From: Scytonema millei VB511283
GTDB lineage: Bacteria > Cyanobacteriota > Cyanobacteriia > Cyanobacteriales > Chroococcidiopsidaceae
NCBI RefSeq assembly: GCF_000817735.3
Contig: NZ_JTJC03000004.1
Coordinates: 124,001 to 188,000, forward strand
Length of the DNA stretch: 64,000 nucleotides
Direction: 5' to 3'
Positions within the stretch are counted from its first letter, which is position 1. Each line of letters starts with the position of its first letter. The notes below the pieces were generated by a model. It did not search any database. It was not told the origin of the DNA and worked only from the letters and a program-made list of their open reading frames with translations. The translations under genes and the position numbers were made by a program. This document shows, in pieces, positions 55,300 through 63,915 of the stretch.

Positions 55300-58153
55300 T
55301 GCAAGAACTAGGATGAGATAAAGGCATAAAAGTTTGGCGATCGCCACTAGGTACAGTTGCCACCAAAATCACGTTACCGTTATTGTCATACAACCAGCTT
55401 TGAGCTTCTGAAATTGGATTTTGGTAGTTGGTAGTTGGTAGTTGGTAGTTGCTTCCATGTCCCCCATGTCCCCCATGCCCCCTATGTCCCCCATGTCCCC
55501 CGTCCCCGACTTCCGACTCTCGTACGGGCGGGTTTTGAACGAAGATTTGTTGTCTCAACTGCCGATGATTTTTCTCTAAACCCGCCCCTACAACTCCCGC
55601 CTCCCCCAGCGACACCCAATCAATTGCAACAGGCTCATTACTGCGGAGGGCTTCGTCTGGCAGTGATGGTAAGCCGCCGCGTCCGGTTATGGTAAAAGTA
55701 TTGCCTTCGTTTGCCGGACAACCTTGAGCAATTAATTTCGTGCGATCTATGGGAATAGTGGGTAACTCTGTTAATCCAGAACTGGGGTCAATTTCTGGGG
55801 TGTTAATTTCTACCGCGCCACTTAATTCTGAATTTGCCCCAGAAGCCGTGATGTCACTTTCGGGAGTAGGAGAGTTGCGGAACTGAGTCCCAAAAATACC
55901 TTGGGCGTTGATGCGGACATTGCCACCCCGAAAATTCTCGGAATTGGCACTGATATCGCTATTCTCTGTGGGAACGATCGCGAGTAGAGGAGTATCAATG
56001 TTGATATTGCCACCATTGCCGTTACCAGAAGCCGTGGCAGATATTGAACTATTGTGGCGCAACAGAAGCAAATCCCTTACCGTAACTTGAATATTGCCAC
56101 CTTCACCGGATGCTGTTGCTGCTGTAATACTAGCCCGATCGCTTAAGATAATAGAGCGAGCATTGATACTGAGCGTTCCTGCATCCCCCGAGCCATCGTT
56201 CCTGACATTAATTAAGCCACCATCCGTAACACTCAACTGCCCTGTGTTAATGGTCATGTTTCCAGCTTTTCCACTTGGCACTGGGGGTAGTTGATAAGCT
56301 TGTCGTATGACCTCCCTTCCAAGTGGAGCAGACGCACCCATGTAACTGAAAAGAGAAGACCCTCGCACTGTACCACTTACCTCGACAGACTCAGAAGCGT
56401 TGATGGTAACACTTCCAGCATCGCCAGTCGCCAAGGTAGAGGAAGTTACCCTTCCCCCATCCCGAAGTACCAATCTTGACGTGTTGAGGGTCAAGCTGCC
56501 AGCATCGCCAGCATTGAAAGTTGAAGCAGCTAAATTGCTGATCTGAAAAGTGGTTGGTTGCCATCCAATCAGTTCTATGAAATCTGTGGCATTCACAGTC
56601 ACATCCCCTCCTATTCCAGTTCCAATGACTGTAGATGTGATGATTCCTCCATCTAGAACAGTTAACTGCTTTGTTGAAATTGAGATATCACCTGCATTTC
56701 CTGTACTTAAATTTGCAGTGCTGATGTTGCTACTCAAAGTGGGATTAATGAGTGAAGACCCAATCAGTTGCATGGAATCAGAGGTACTCACAGTCACCTT
56801 GCCTGCTTTACCGGAACTAAAGGAGCGAGTCATTATTGCTGCTCCACCTTGAATCGCTAGCTGCTTGGCAGATATTGCGATATCTGCTCCATTTCCAATA
56901 CCTTCTGTTTCACTTCTTAATCCACCAGGAAACCTAGCATCTGAGTTAGTTCCACTCATGCTGAGAGACTGAGCAGCATTAATGCTAATTATTCCCTCTT
57001 GTTGCTCTTTTTTGTTTTGAATCAAAATGATTGAGCCATCAGTGAGGGATACATTATTGCCTTGTACCTGAATCGAACCGCCACCACTAGCATCGATTAA
57101 CGCCTGCTGCGATAGCTGAATATCTCCTAAGCGGCTCACGCCTTGATATCTCAGGTCAAATCCCTGAGGAATGGAACTGAGGCTAACTTGCCCATCGCTC
57201 ACGCTACCTAACTCAATTCGGCCCTGCTCTGCCGTCAGCACGCCGCTTTCTAGATTTATATCACCCCCTACTAACGCAAGTGTCTTTCCTGGTTGTACCT
57301 GTAGACTACTTGAGCTACTGTTCCTGGCGATGGGTAAGAATATTGGCTCCCGAACAGATAAATCATACCCCGTACCCTGCACGCGAATTGCTCCTGGATT
57401 TTGTCCAAACTGCAAGCCCGTAGGAACGCTAATTGTCAGCAATGGCGTAGTCTGGGGCGCAGTTGCACTAAACTGAGTGCCATCGGCAAATTTCAGGCTA
57501 CTCGCCGTCGTCCCCACAAACGAGCCACCAATATTTAATCTGGCATTTGCGCCAAAGATCAATCCATTTGGATTGAGCAAGAATAAGTTAGCAGCACCGT
57601 TAGCTTGAATTAACCCGTCAATATTAGATACAGATCCACCCGTGACGCGGCTAAAAATATTTTGGATCTCGACAGCATTATTAAAAGCCGCCGTCCCACC
57701 CGTAGGAATGGAAAATGAATCGAAACTATGAAACAAATTCGTTCCAGCTTGAGTTCCGCCAGAAATGACATCCGTGTTGCCGGAAGTCGTGACAGTAGTA
57801 TTGACTGGCAGGGTTGTATCTGGGACGACTTGAGCCAGGACTGACTCAGTGTTGCATAAAGCAGCTAGCACGCCACCATATATGACTATTCTCCTCAATA
57901 CCCCCCTTGTGAAGGGGGGTTGGGGGGATCTCATCGCCCCCCTTGTGAAGGGGGATTGGGGGGATCTCATCGCCCCCCTTGTGAAGGGGGATTGGGGGGA
58001 TCTCATCGCCTCCCTTGTGAAGGGGGATTGGGGGGATCTCATCGCCCCCCTTGTGAAGGGGGATTGGGGGGATCTCATCGCCCCCCTTGTGAAGGGGGGT
58101 TGGGGGGATCTTCTCTGCCGTAGTCGAGACGAAATGAGACAAAATATGTTCAT
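55292..58153 (-). CDS. Filamentous haemagglutinin-like TPS adhesin
   Basis: A large secreted-type protein of about 953 residues from ATG 58153. The N-terminal TPS secretion domain is clear: GGTQAGTNLFHSFDSFSIPT, IFSRVTGGSVSNIDG, LFLLNPNGLIFGANARL, GGSFVGTTASSL. Repetitive beta-helix sequence follows (NAGDISISTKQL, GGNVRINAQGIFG). The signal peptide (IVIYGGVLAALCNTESVLAQ) lies about 90 residues in, after six copies of a 12-residue repeat (MRSPQSPFTRGA). TTG 57898, directly after the repeats, would give a normal export start. No ShlB/FhaC-type outer-membrane partner is in the window. The C-terminus holds more repeats ([16 protein letters not shown]). Confidence 0.87.
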   Translation of the reverse strand: MNIFCLISSRLRQRRSPQPPFTRGAMRSPQSPFTRGAMRSPQSPFTREAMRSPQSPFTRGAMRSPQSPFTRGAMRSPQPPFTRGVLRRIVIYGGVLAALCNTESVLAQVVPDTTLPVNTTVTTSGNTDVISGGTQAGTNLFHSFDSFSIPTGGTAAFNNAVEIQNIFSRVTGGSVSNIDGLIQANGAANLFLLNPNGLIFGANARLNIGGSFVGTTASSLKFADGTQFSATAPQTTPLLTISVPTGLQFGQNPGAIRVQGTGYDLSVREPIFLPIARNSSSSSLQVQPGKTLALVGGDINLESGVLTAEQGRIELGSVSDGQVSLSSIPQGFDLRYQGVSRLGDIQLSQQALIDASGGGSIQVQGNNVSLTDGSIILIQNKKEQQEGIISINAAQSLSMSGTNSDARFPGGLRSETEGIGNGADIAISAKQLAIQGGAAIMTRSFSSGKAGKVTVSTSDSMQLIGSSLINPTLSSNISTANLSTGNAGDISISTKQLTVLDGGIITSTVIGTGIGGDVTVNATDFIELIGWQPTTFQISNLAASTFNAGDAGSLTLNTSRLVLRDGGRVTSSTLATGDAGSVTINASESVEVSGTVRGSSLFSYMGASAPLGREVIRQAYQLPPVPSGKAGNMTINTGQLSVTDGGLINVRNDGSGDAGTLSINARSIILSDRASITAATASGEGGNIQVTVRDLLLLRHNSSISATASGNGNGGNINIDTPLLAIVPTENSDISANSENFRGGNVRINAQGIFGTQFRNSPTPESDITASGANSELSGAVEINTPEIDPSSGLTELPTIPIDRTKLIAQGCPANEGNTFTITGRGGLPSLPDEALRSNEPVAIDWVSLGEAGVVGAGLEKNHRQLRQQIFVQNPPVRESEVGDGGHGGHRGHGGHGGHGSNYQLPTTNYQNPISEAQSWLYDNNGNVILVATVPSGDRQTFMPLSHPSSCSD
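55430..55591. repeat. Cluster of three repeat types inside the adhesin C-terminus
   Basis: ttggtag heptamers, then a 9-base array (cccccatgt, 55458-55506) encoding GGHGGHRGHGGH, then a GC-rich inverted-repeat element of the GTAGGGGCGGGTTT family (55522-55591) encoding EKNHRQLRQQIFVQNPPV. All are in frame. Confidence 0.85.
57901..58116. repeat. Six tandem copies of a 36-bp unit in the adhesin 5' coding region
   Basis: Unit ccccccttgtgaagggggat-tggggggatctcatcg, six copies in 216 bases, with only point changes. Because 36 is a multiple of three, copy number can change without breaking the frame, and the unit is open in several frames on both strands. On the coding strand each unit presents AAGGGGGGCG just before an ATG. 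The array ends with ttctctgccgtagtcgagac, as in the related repeat at 55139. Confidence 0.95.
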
Positions 58154-58159
58154 AGGCAA

Positions 58160-58539
58160 AAGCCTGCTAGAAAGTGCTACTATCTATAGCGAGACCCGCT
58201 AGTGACGGGTGCTGAAAGCCGAACAAAATTGTCAAGAGTCAAGTTAAATAGCCGCTGCACTACCCTCCTACAGCCAGATATCAACAGTATCCAGTGTTTC
58301 CCAGGTTCATACCAGGCAACTTAACCCAGTTAAGCTCTGACTTAAGTAGAAAAATATAGAAACCTGCATAATCACCCTGCTGCCGTACCCATAGATAAAG
58401 AGTACTGGTTTAATTCATTCGGTCGGAGGGATTTATGTAGTTGTAGATCCGCGCATCGGATCTCGTCAGAGATTTAACTGTGTCGCTCATGGGTGCAGCC
58501 TGTTTTTGAGATATTAAGTTAGATCGTGAGGAAAACTTC
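58160..58539. other. Divergent promoter region between adhesin and sigma-like operon
   Basis: About 380 bases with no ORF or dispersed repeat. It separates the minus-strand adhesin/CHAT genes from the plus-strand sigma-like operon, so both promoters must lie here. GAGG precedes the start at 58540. Confidence 0.55.
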
Positions 58540-59997
58540 ATGAAACAGCGTGAAGATATCGTAAAAAAATTCTCTACTTTTTTCTGCTTTAATAGCAAAA
58601 ATTGCTGTTGGCAGGCTGAACTCGAATTAGAACATTCTATGCAATATTTAGTCCAGTCAGACCCAGACGCTAAAGCAGAATTCTGGGCGCGATATTTCTT
58701 AAAAGTTTTGCGAGAAATATCCTCAATACCCACACATCACTCTCATACGATCGCACAAATGCACGCCCCTGCTACACATCGCTCTCAGTTAAGAGCTGAA
58801 AAGCATATTTCAGCATACTTACAAGAAGCTTGTCTTTGGGCAGCGCAAAAAGCACACAAAAGACTCTCATATTTAAAACACAAATATGTATTAGAAGACT
58901 ACTTTCAGATTGCTAATCTTGCTAGCTGTTTGCCAGCAAAACTACTCAAAACTTTCAACTTAGAATACTCTCAATCCAACATAGAAGGCTATGCCAAAAC
59001 AGCGATATTACGTTTTGTTAGCGATAAAATTTATTGTCAAGATATAGAAGCAAAGAGACAGAAATTTTCTGATTACGGTTTGCTCAAAGATTTGAGTGCT
59101 AAAGAACTAAAGGAAGCATTGATATTACAAGGAATAACTAGTAGCCAGCTCGATTTACACTCTCTCGCATGGCGATGCTTTGATGACATTTATCAACCAG
59201 ATCGTAGTCAAGTCAGTCGCATCCTAGAACCACCTAATCAAGAAGATCTACAACAAATAGTCGCCTATTATAACAAGCAGCGCGATCGCCTCAATTTTCC
59301 CACAGCCATAGCTACAACAGAAACAATTCAAGCCATGTTAACAACCTGCATCCAAGCCGCACGCGATCGCCGCACGATGCAATTTCTCCCTTTAGATAAC
59401 TACAGTAATATATCAGATTTCATTCCTACCCCTTTAGATACAGCAATTCAAATTGAAGAACAAGAACAAGTTAAATCTTTGATTGTCAAATTATTTACCT
59501 CAATGCCGATCGCAGGTCAAATATTATTTACACTTTGGCAAGGATTAAACTTAACTCAAGCAGAAATAGCAGCGATCGTCCAGCATAAATATCCAGAAAT
59601 GCAAAAGCAATATCAAGTTGCGCGTCAATTAGGACGATACACGACCAAGTTATTACAAGACTTTTTGCAAGAGTGGAACCAACTTAATCCAGACATTCAA
59701 GTTCAAGGCGATCGCGATCTTGAGTATCTCAAAAATTCTTTAATAGAGTGTTTGCGATCGCATTGCGTACAATCCCTCAATTCAATTTTAGAAAAAATTA
59801 AAATACAACTGTTCGATGAAAATAAAGTTACTAGTTTTCAAGAGCAAGAAATACAAAAGAATTTGATCGATTATTTTTATCAAGAATTAGCAGTCAACAT
59901 GAATACCACTAAAAAATCATTAAGCGTAGCAGAAGCTAAAATAGCTACCTTTATTCATGAATGGTTGAAAAGCGAGCAAGTCGTATTCAAAATATAG
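58540..59997 (+). CDS. Sigma-70-like regulatory protein
   Basis: A 485-residue soluble, mainly helical protein. A sigma region 4-like helix-turn-helix is seen near residues 335-360 (FTLWQGLNLTQAEIAAIVQH). The part before it (LEDYFQIANLAS to EGYAKTAILRFVSDKI) is where region 2-like sequence would be, though the match is weak. Cyanobacterial proteins of this type are found upstream of DUF1822 and CHASE2 genes. It may be a divergent sigma factor or an anti-sigma-like decoy; this is inference. The next gene starts 9 bases after its stop, so an operon is likely. Confidence 0.68.
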   Translation: MKQREDIVKKFSTFFCFNSKNCCWQAELELEHSMQYLVQSDPDAKAEFWARYFLKVLREISSIPTHHSHTIAQMHAPATHRSQLRAEKHISAYLQEACLWAAQKAHKRLSYLKHKYVLEDYFQIANLASCLPAKLLKTFNLEYSQSNIEGYAKTAILRFVSDKIYCQDIEAKRQKFSDYGLLKDLSAKELKEALILQGITSSQLDLHSLAWRCFDDIYQPDRSQVSRILEPPNQEDLQQIVAYYNKQRDRLNFPTAIATTETIQAMLTTCIQAARDRRTMQFLPLDNYSNISDFIPTPLDTAIQIEEQEQVKSLIVKLFTSMPIAGQILFTLWQGLNLTQAEIAAIVQHKYPEMQKQYQVARQLGRYTTKLLQDFLQEWNQLNPDIQVQGDRDLEYLKNSLIECLRSHCVQSLNSILEKIKIQLFDENKVTSFQEQEIQKNLIDYFYQELAVNMNTTKKSLSVAEAKIATFIHEWLKSEQVVFKI

Positions 59998-60005
59998 GAG
60001 ATACA

Positions 60006-61229
60006 ATGACGCTTCAACTCAACGAATTAGTGACAATCTATCCAGAACATCTTTGGATAGAATTACCATCAGAAGTTCAAGGCAAAATATGGCAAATTGT
60101 GACTCAAGAGGCTTATTCTAATCATGCTGCCCGTTGGCGAGGATTTTTGAATCATTTGTGTTTGCATACACTGTTCAATTGGCTGCCAATAGAACCCGAA
60201 ACACCTATTATCTGCCCGAATCGAGCTGAACTTTCTAGTTTTTGGGAAATAGTCAACGGCACAGTACTAACTGTAGGTAAAACTCGACTCGCACTCATTC
60301 CTAGCGATAAAAGCAGTCAAGCAGAATTTCACATTCCTCAAGAGTGGGTTGATATTCCTAACTGGGCAGTCAACTATTATTTAGCCGTACAGCTAAACTT
60401 AGAAGCAGGCTGGTTGCGGGTATGGGGGTATGCAACCCATCAGCAAATTAGAGAGGAAGGAAAATACGATCCCATCGACCGAAATTACTGCTTAGAGCCA
60501 GAAGATTTAATTGCAGATATTAATATGATGTGGATAGCACGAGAGCTTTTTGCGCCTCAGAAACTAGAGATTAAATCATTACCTAAATTATCTACTGCAC
60601 AAGTAGAAAAATTACTAGCACAACTTAGTCAACATACTCCCTTCTCGCCTCGTCTTTGCGTTCCATTTGGACAATGGGCAGCACTTATTACTGCTGACAA
60701 AAATCGACAATCATTATACCAAAAGCGATTACAATCTCGCAGCTGTGCTGTAAAATGCCAGCCTCAAATTAATAACTTAAGCCACTGGTGGCAAAATTTC
60801 TTTACAGGGGGTTGGCAGCCGCTCGATTCACTTTTACATCCTCAACATTTAGCATTTCAATTTCGTCATGAAACGGATGCAAATACAATTCGCGTCCAAG
60901 GGGCAAAACTGATCGATCTGGGAATGCAATTAGAAGGTGTAAAAGTGGTGTTATTAGTTGCTCTAACATTAGAGAGCGATCGCAAAGTTAGCATTCGCGT
61001 ACAACTGCATCCAGCCAGCGGACAAACTTACCTACCAGCCAATCTCAAACTCATTTTACTATCTCAAGCAGGGACAATGCTTCAGGAGGTACAATCGAGA
61101 AATCTCGATCGCTTAATTCAACTGAAACGATTTAAATCTCCTTTAGGAAAAAGTTTCGGGATCGAAGTAGCTTTAGGTAATGTCAATATTAGAGAAGATT
61201 TTGTCCTCGAATCGCCAATTGGCGCGTAG
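60006..61229 (+). CDS. DUF1822 family protein
   Basis: A 407-residue protein known only from cyanobacteria. It starts MTLQLNELVTIYPEHLWIEL; the body has WVDIPNWAVNYYLAVQLNLE with GWLRVWGYATHQQI, and the end RVQLHPASGQTYLPANLKLI fits the family. No membrane helix or catalytic motif is visible. GGAG lies 9 bases before ATG 60006. It sits between the sigma-like gene and the CHAT-CHASE2 gene, with 2 bases to the latter, so the three are probably cotranscribed and may form a complex. Confidence 0.85.
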   Translation: MTLQLNELVTIYPEHLWIELPSEVQGKIWQIVTQEAYSNHAARWRGFLNHLCLHTLFNWLPIEPETPIICPNRAELSSFWEIVNGTVLTVGKTRLALIPSDKSSQAEFHIPQEWVDIPNWAVNYYLAVQLNLEAGWLRVWGYATHQQIREEGKYDPIDRNYCLEPEDLIADINMMWIARELFAPQKLEIKSLPKLSTAQVEKLLAQLSQHTPFSPRLCVPFGQWAALITADKNRQSLYQKRLQSRSCAVKCQPQINNLSHWWQNFFTGGWQPLDSLLHPQHLAFQFRHETDANTIRVQGAKLIDLGMQLEGVKVVLLVALTLESDRKVSIRVQLHPASGQTYLPANLKLILLSQAGTMLQEVQSRNLDRLIQLKRFKSPLGKSFGIEVALGNVNIREDFVLESPIGA

Positions 61230-61231
61230 CC

Positions 61232-63565
61232 ATGAATAAGTTGGTTATTCTCAAACTGGGTAAGGGTGACTTCCAAGCAGGTTTTCCTACGGTAACAGCT
61301 CAATTGTGGGAAGATGGTAATCCCGTGCCAATACAATTTACTGGTAGCTTACCTCCTGCACCAGAGTTATACGAACTTTATCAACGCTGGCAGTTACTTT
61401 ATCAACTACTTTATGAGTCTTTTGATCGCCACTTAGATTGGCGCGGATATATAGAAATAGAAGATTTAGAAATTGATACGGAAGATATTACGCATGTTTC
61501 TTCAGTAGAGTTTAGCAATTTATGCAATGAGTTTAAAAATCGATTTAATCTTTGGCTTAAATCCGAAACTTTTCTCAATATTGACCGCAAATTACGTACC
61601 AAATTAGCCCCACATGAAGAAATCCTCGTAGCACTAGAAACAGAATCAGACCAAGTACGGCGAATTCCCTGGCATTTGTGGGATTTTTTTGAAGATTACC
61701 AACAGGCGATCGCTAGCCTCAGCGTGCCAGAAGTAGATCGAGTTAAACCGTTACGCAAACATTCGCCCAGAAAAATTAGAATTTTAGCTGTTTTAGGTAA
61801 CAGTGAAGGAATCGATATCCAAAAAGATCGAGACATTCTAGAGCAATTACCAGGCGCACAAACTGTTTTTCTCATAGAGCCACAACGCCAAGAATTAGAT
61901 CGATGGTTGTGGGATAAACAAGGTTGGGACATGCTATTTTTTGCTGGACATAGTGCGAGTCAAGCTGATGGTGAGACTGGTCAAATTTACCTCAATCGCA
62001 CCGATAGTTTAACGATCGCCCAATTAAAGAATGGACTCAAAGCCGCGATCGCCCGTGGTTTGAGATTGGCAATTTTTAACTCTTGTGATGGTTTGGGACT
62101 GGCAAAAGAACTTGCGGCTCTACACATTCCTCAAATTATCGTAACGCGAGAACCGTTACCAGATTTAGTTGCCCAAGAATTTTTGAAATACTTTCTAGAA
62201 GCATTTGCTAGCGGCGAATCTTTCTATCGGGCGGCGCGAGAAGCAAGGGAAAGGTTGCAGGGATTAGAAGATCGCTTTCCCTGCGCCAGTTGGCTACCCG
62301 TAATTTGCCAAAATCCCACAGCAGCACCGCTAGTTTGGTCAAATACCTCCCAACATCGCCCATTACCACTGCGTCAAGTTTTCCTCACAATTTTTCAAGC
62401 GAGTTTAATTGCAACGACCTTAGTGATGGGAGTGCGATCGCAAGGCATCTTGCAGACATGGGAACTTTCAGCGTTTGATGCCTTGATGCGAATTAGACCA
62501 GCCGAGCCGCCAGATCCGCGTATTCTAGTCGTCACCGTTACCGAAGCCGACGTACAGGCACAACCAGCCAAAGAAAGGGGAGCTGCATCGATCTCAGATC
62601 GAACGCTGGCTCAACTGATTCAAAAACTAGAGCAATTTCAACCCCGCGCGATCGGTTTGGATATCTATCGCGAGAACCCTGTGGGAGAAGAATATGCAGA
62701 TTTAGCTCGGACAATGCAACAGAGCGATCGCTTTTTTGCGGTCTGCAAAGCCAGCGAGGAGGATAAAAAATCTGGTGTTGCGCCACCTCCAGAAGTCCCC
62801 AAGCAACGTTTGGCTTTTAGCGATGTCGTGCTAGATGCCGATGGCATTCTGCGCCGTCAGCTCTTAGCTATGGCTGCTGCACCTCCTTGCACGACTGACA
62901 AATCCTTAAGTTTGCAATTAGCCACCCGTTACCTAGCCGATTTAGGCATTCAACCACAACTGACCTCAGAAAATGATTGGCAGATTGGTAAGGTCATTTT
63001 TCAAACTTTAGAGGAGAATACTGGTGGCTACCACAACATAGACAGTCGCGGCTATCAACTCCTACTCAATTATCGCGCTGCTAATCCAATTGCAAAGCAA
63101 GTGACAGTTGCGGATGTTTTTCACAATCGACTCACTGCCGATCTAGTCAAAGACCGGATCGTTCTGATTGGTACGATCGCCGAAAGCTTTCACGATTATT
63201 GGTCTACTCCTTACAGTTCCAGTCAGTTTCTTCACCAAAAAATGCCAGGAGTCGTTGTACAGGCGCACATGCTCAGTCAAATCCTCAGCGCCGTTTTGGA
63301 TCGCCGACCGTCGATCTGGGTTTGGTCGCAGTGGAGTGAAGTTTTTTGGGTTTGGTGTTGGTCCGTTGTTGGCGGCATACTCGCTTATCGCCTGCAAGGG
63401 TTACGTTTGGGACTAGCAGGAGCGATCGCCTTTAGCGTCGTGTATGGAGTTTGTTTTAGCCTCTTGCTACTAGGTGGCTGGATACCGTTGATTCCTGCTG
63501 CATTAGCTTTAGTTCTTGCGTCTGCATATGTAGCAGTATATGTAGGATTCAAAACTCAGAAATAG
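61232..63565 (+). CDS. CHAT and CHASE2 domain membrane protein
   Basis: A 777-residue protein. Residues 180-350 are a CHAT caspase-like domain with His240 (LFFAGHSAS) and Cys285 (IFNSCDGLGL), so the dyad is intact. A helix near 380-395 leads to a CHASE2 sensor (LSAFDALMRIRP, ILVVTVTEADVQ, AIGLDIYRENPVG, IVLIGTIAESFHDYWSTPY) on the far side of the membrane, and two to three helices end the protein. CHASE2 normally senses extracellular signals for kinases; here it appears wired to a protease-like domain. Two bases separate it from DUF1822. Confidence 0.88.
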   Translation: MNKLVILKLGKGDFQAGFPTVTAQLWEDGNPVPIQFTGSLPPAPELYELYQRWQLLYQLLYESFDRHLDWRGYIEIEDLEIDTEDITHVSSVEFSNLCNEFKNRFNLWLKSETFLNIDRKLRTKLAPHEEILVALETESDQVRRIPWHLWDFFEDYQQAIASLSVPEVDRVKPLRKHSPRKIRILAVLGNSEGIDIQKDRDILEQLPGAQTVFLIEPQRQELDRWLWDKQGWDMLFFAGHSASQADGETGQIYLNRTDSLTIAQLKNGLKAAIARGLRLAIFNSCDGLGLAKELAALHIPQIIVTREPLPDLVAQEFLKYFLEAFASGESFYRAAREARERLQGLEDRFPCASWLPVICQNPTAAPLVWSNTSQHRPLPLRQVFLTIFQASLIATTLVMGVRSQGILQTWELSAFDALMRIRPAEPPDPRILVVTVTEADVQAQPAKERGAASISDRTLAQLIQKLEQFQPRAIGLDIYRENPVGEEYADLARTMQQSDRFFAVCKASEEDKKSGVAPPPEVPKQRLAFSDVVLDADGILRRQLLAMAAAPPCTTDKSLSLQLATRYLADLGIQPQLTSENDWQIGKVIFQTLEENTGGYHNIDSRGYQLLLNYRAANPIAKQVTVADVFHNRLTADLVKDRIVLIGTIAESFHDYWSTPYSSSQFLHQKMPGVVVQAHMLSQILSAVLDRRPSIWVWSQWSEVFWVWCWSVVGGILAYRLQGLRLGLAGAIAFSVVYGVCFSLLLLGGWIPLIPAALALVLASAYVAVYVGFKTQK

Positions 63566-63587
63566 CGCTCGTCTAACACTCAGAAGT

Positions 63588-63735
63588 TACGCAGTCGATC
63601 CCCCAACCTCCTTAAAAAGGGGGCTTTTATTTCCCCACTTTTTAAGTTTAATATGTTGGTTCAGGCGTATTTTGCAATCAACCTTAACAGGGGGCTTTTA
63701 TTTCCCCACTTTTTAAGGGGGGTTAGGGGGGATCG
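63588..63735. repeat. Composite poly-C/poly-G repeat downstream of the operon
   Basis: Begins ttacgcagtcgatccccc, like the element at 10430, and contains the sequence gggggcttttatttccccac twice (about 63619 and 63690) around a unique segment. It ends ggggttaggggggatc. It may act as a terminator for the sigma-DUF1822-CHAT operon. Confidence 0.75.
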
Positions 63736-63915
63736 TCGAGAGCTGAAATTTAAAGTGCGTATCTCCTGACACTGTTATTTTTATTGACTTCAATTTTCGC
63801 GATCGCTGCATAATTCGATCGCAACTCCACCCATTACATAGATAAGGAAGAGCGGATAACAACAGCATGAATTTGTCACGAAATTCATGAAAACTTTGTT
63901 AAATAACTAAAATCT

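Noticed and set aside
57901-58116. Regular 36-bp repeats resembling a CRISPR array
   Set aside because: Units are directly adjacent with no spacers, sit in a coding frame and no cas genes are present.
57846-58202. Several long overlapping frames on both strands through the 36-bp repeats
   Set aside because: The repeat length is a multiple of three, so all frames stay open by construction; only the frame joined to the adhesin domain has support.
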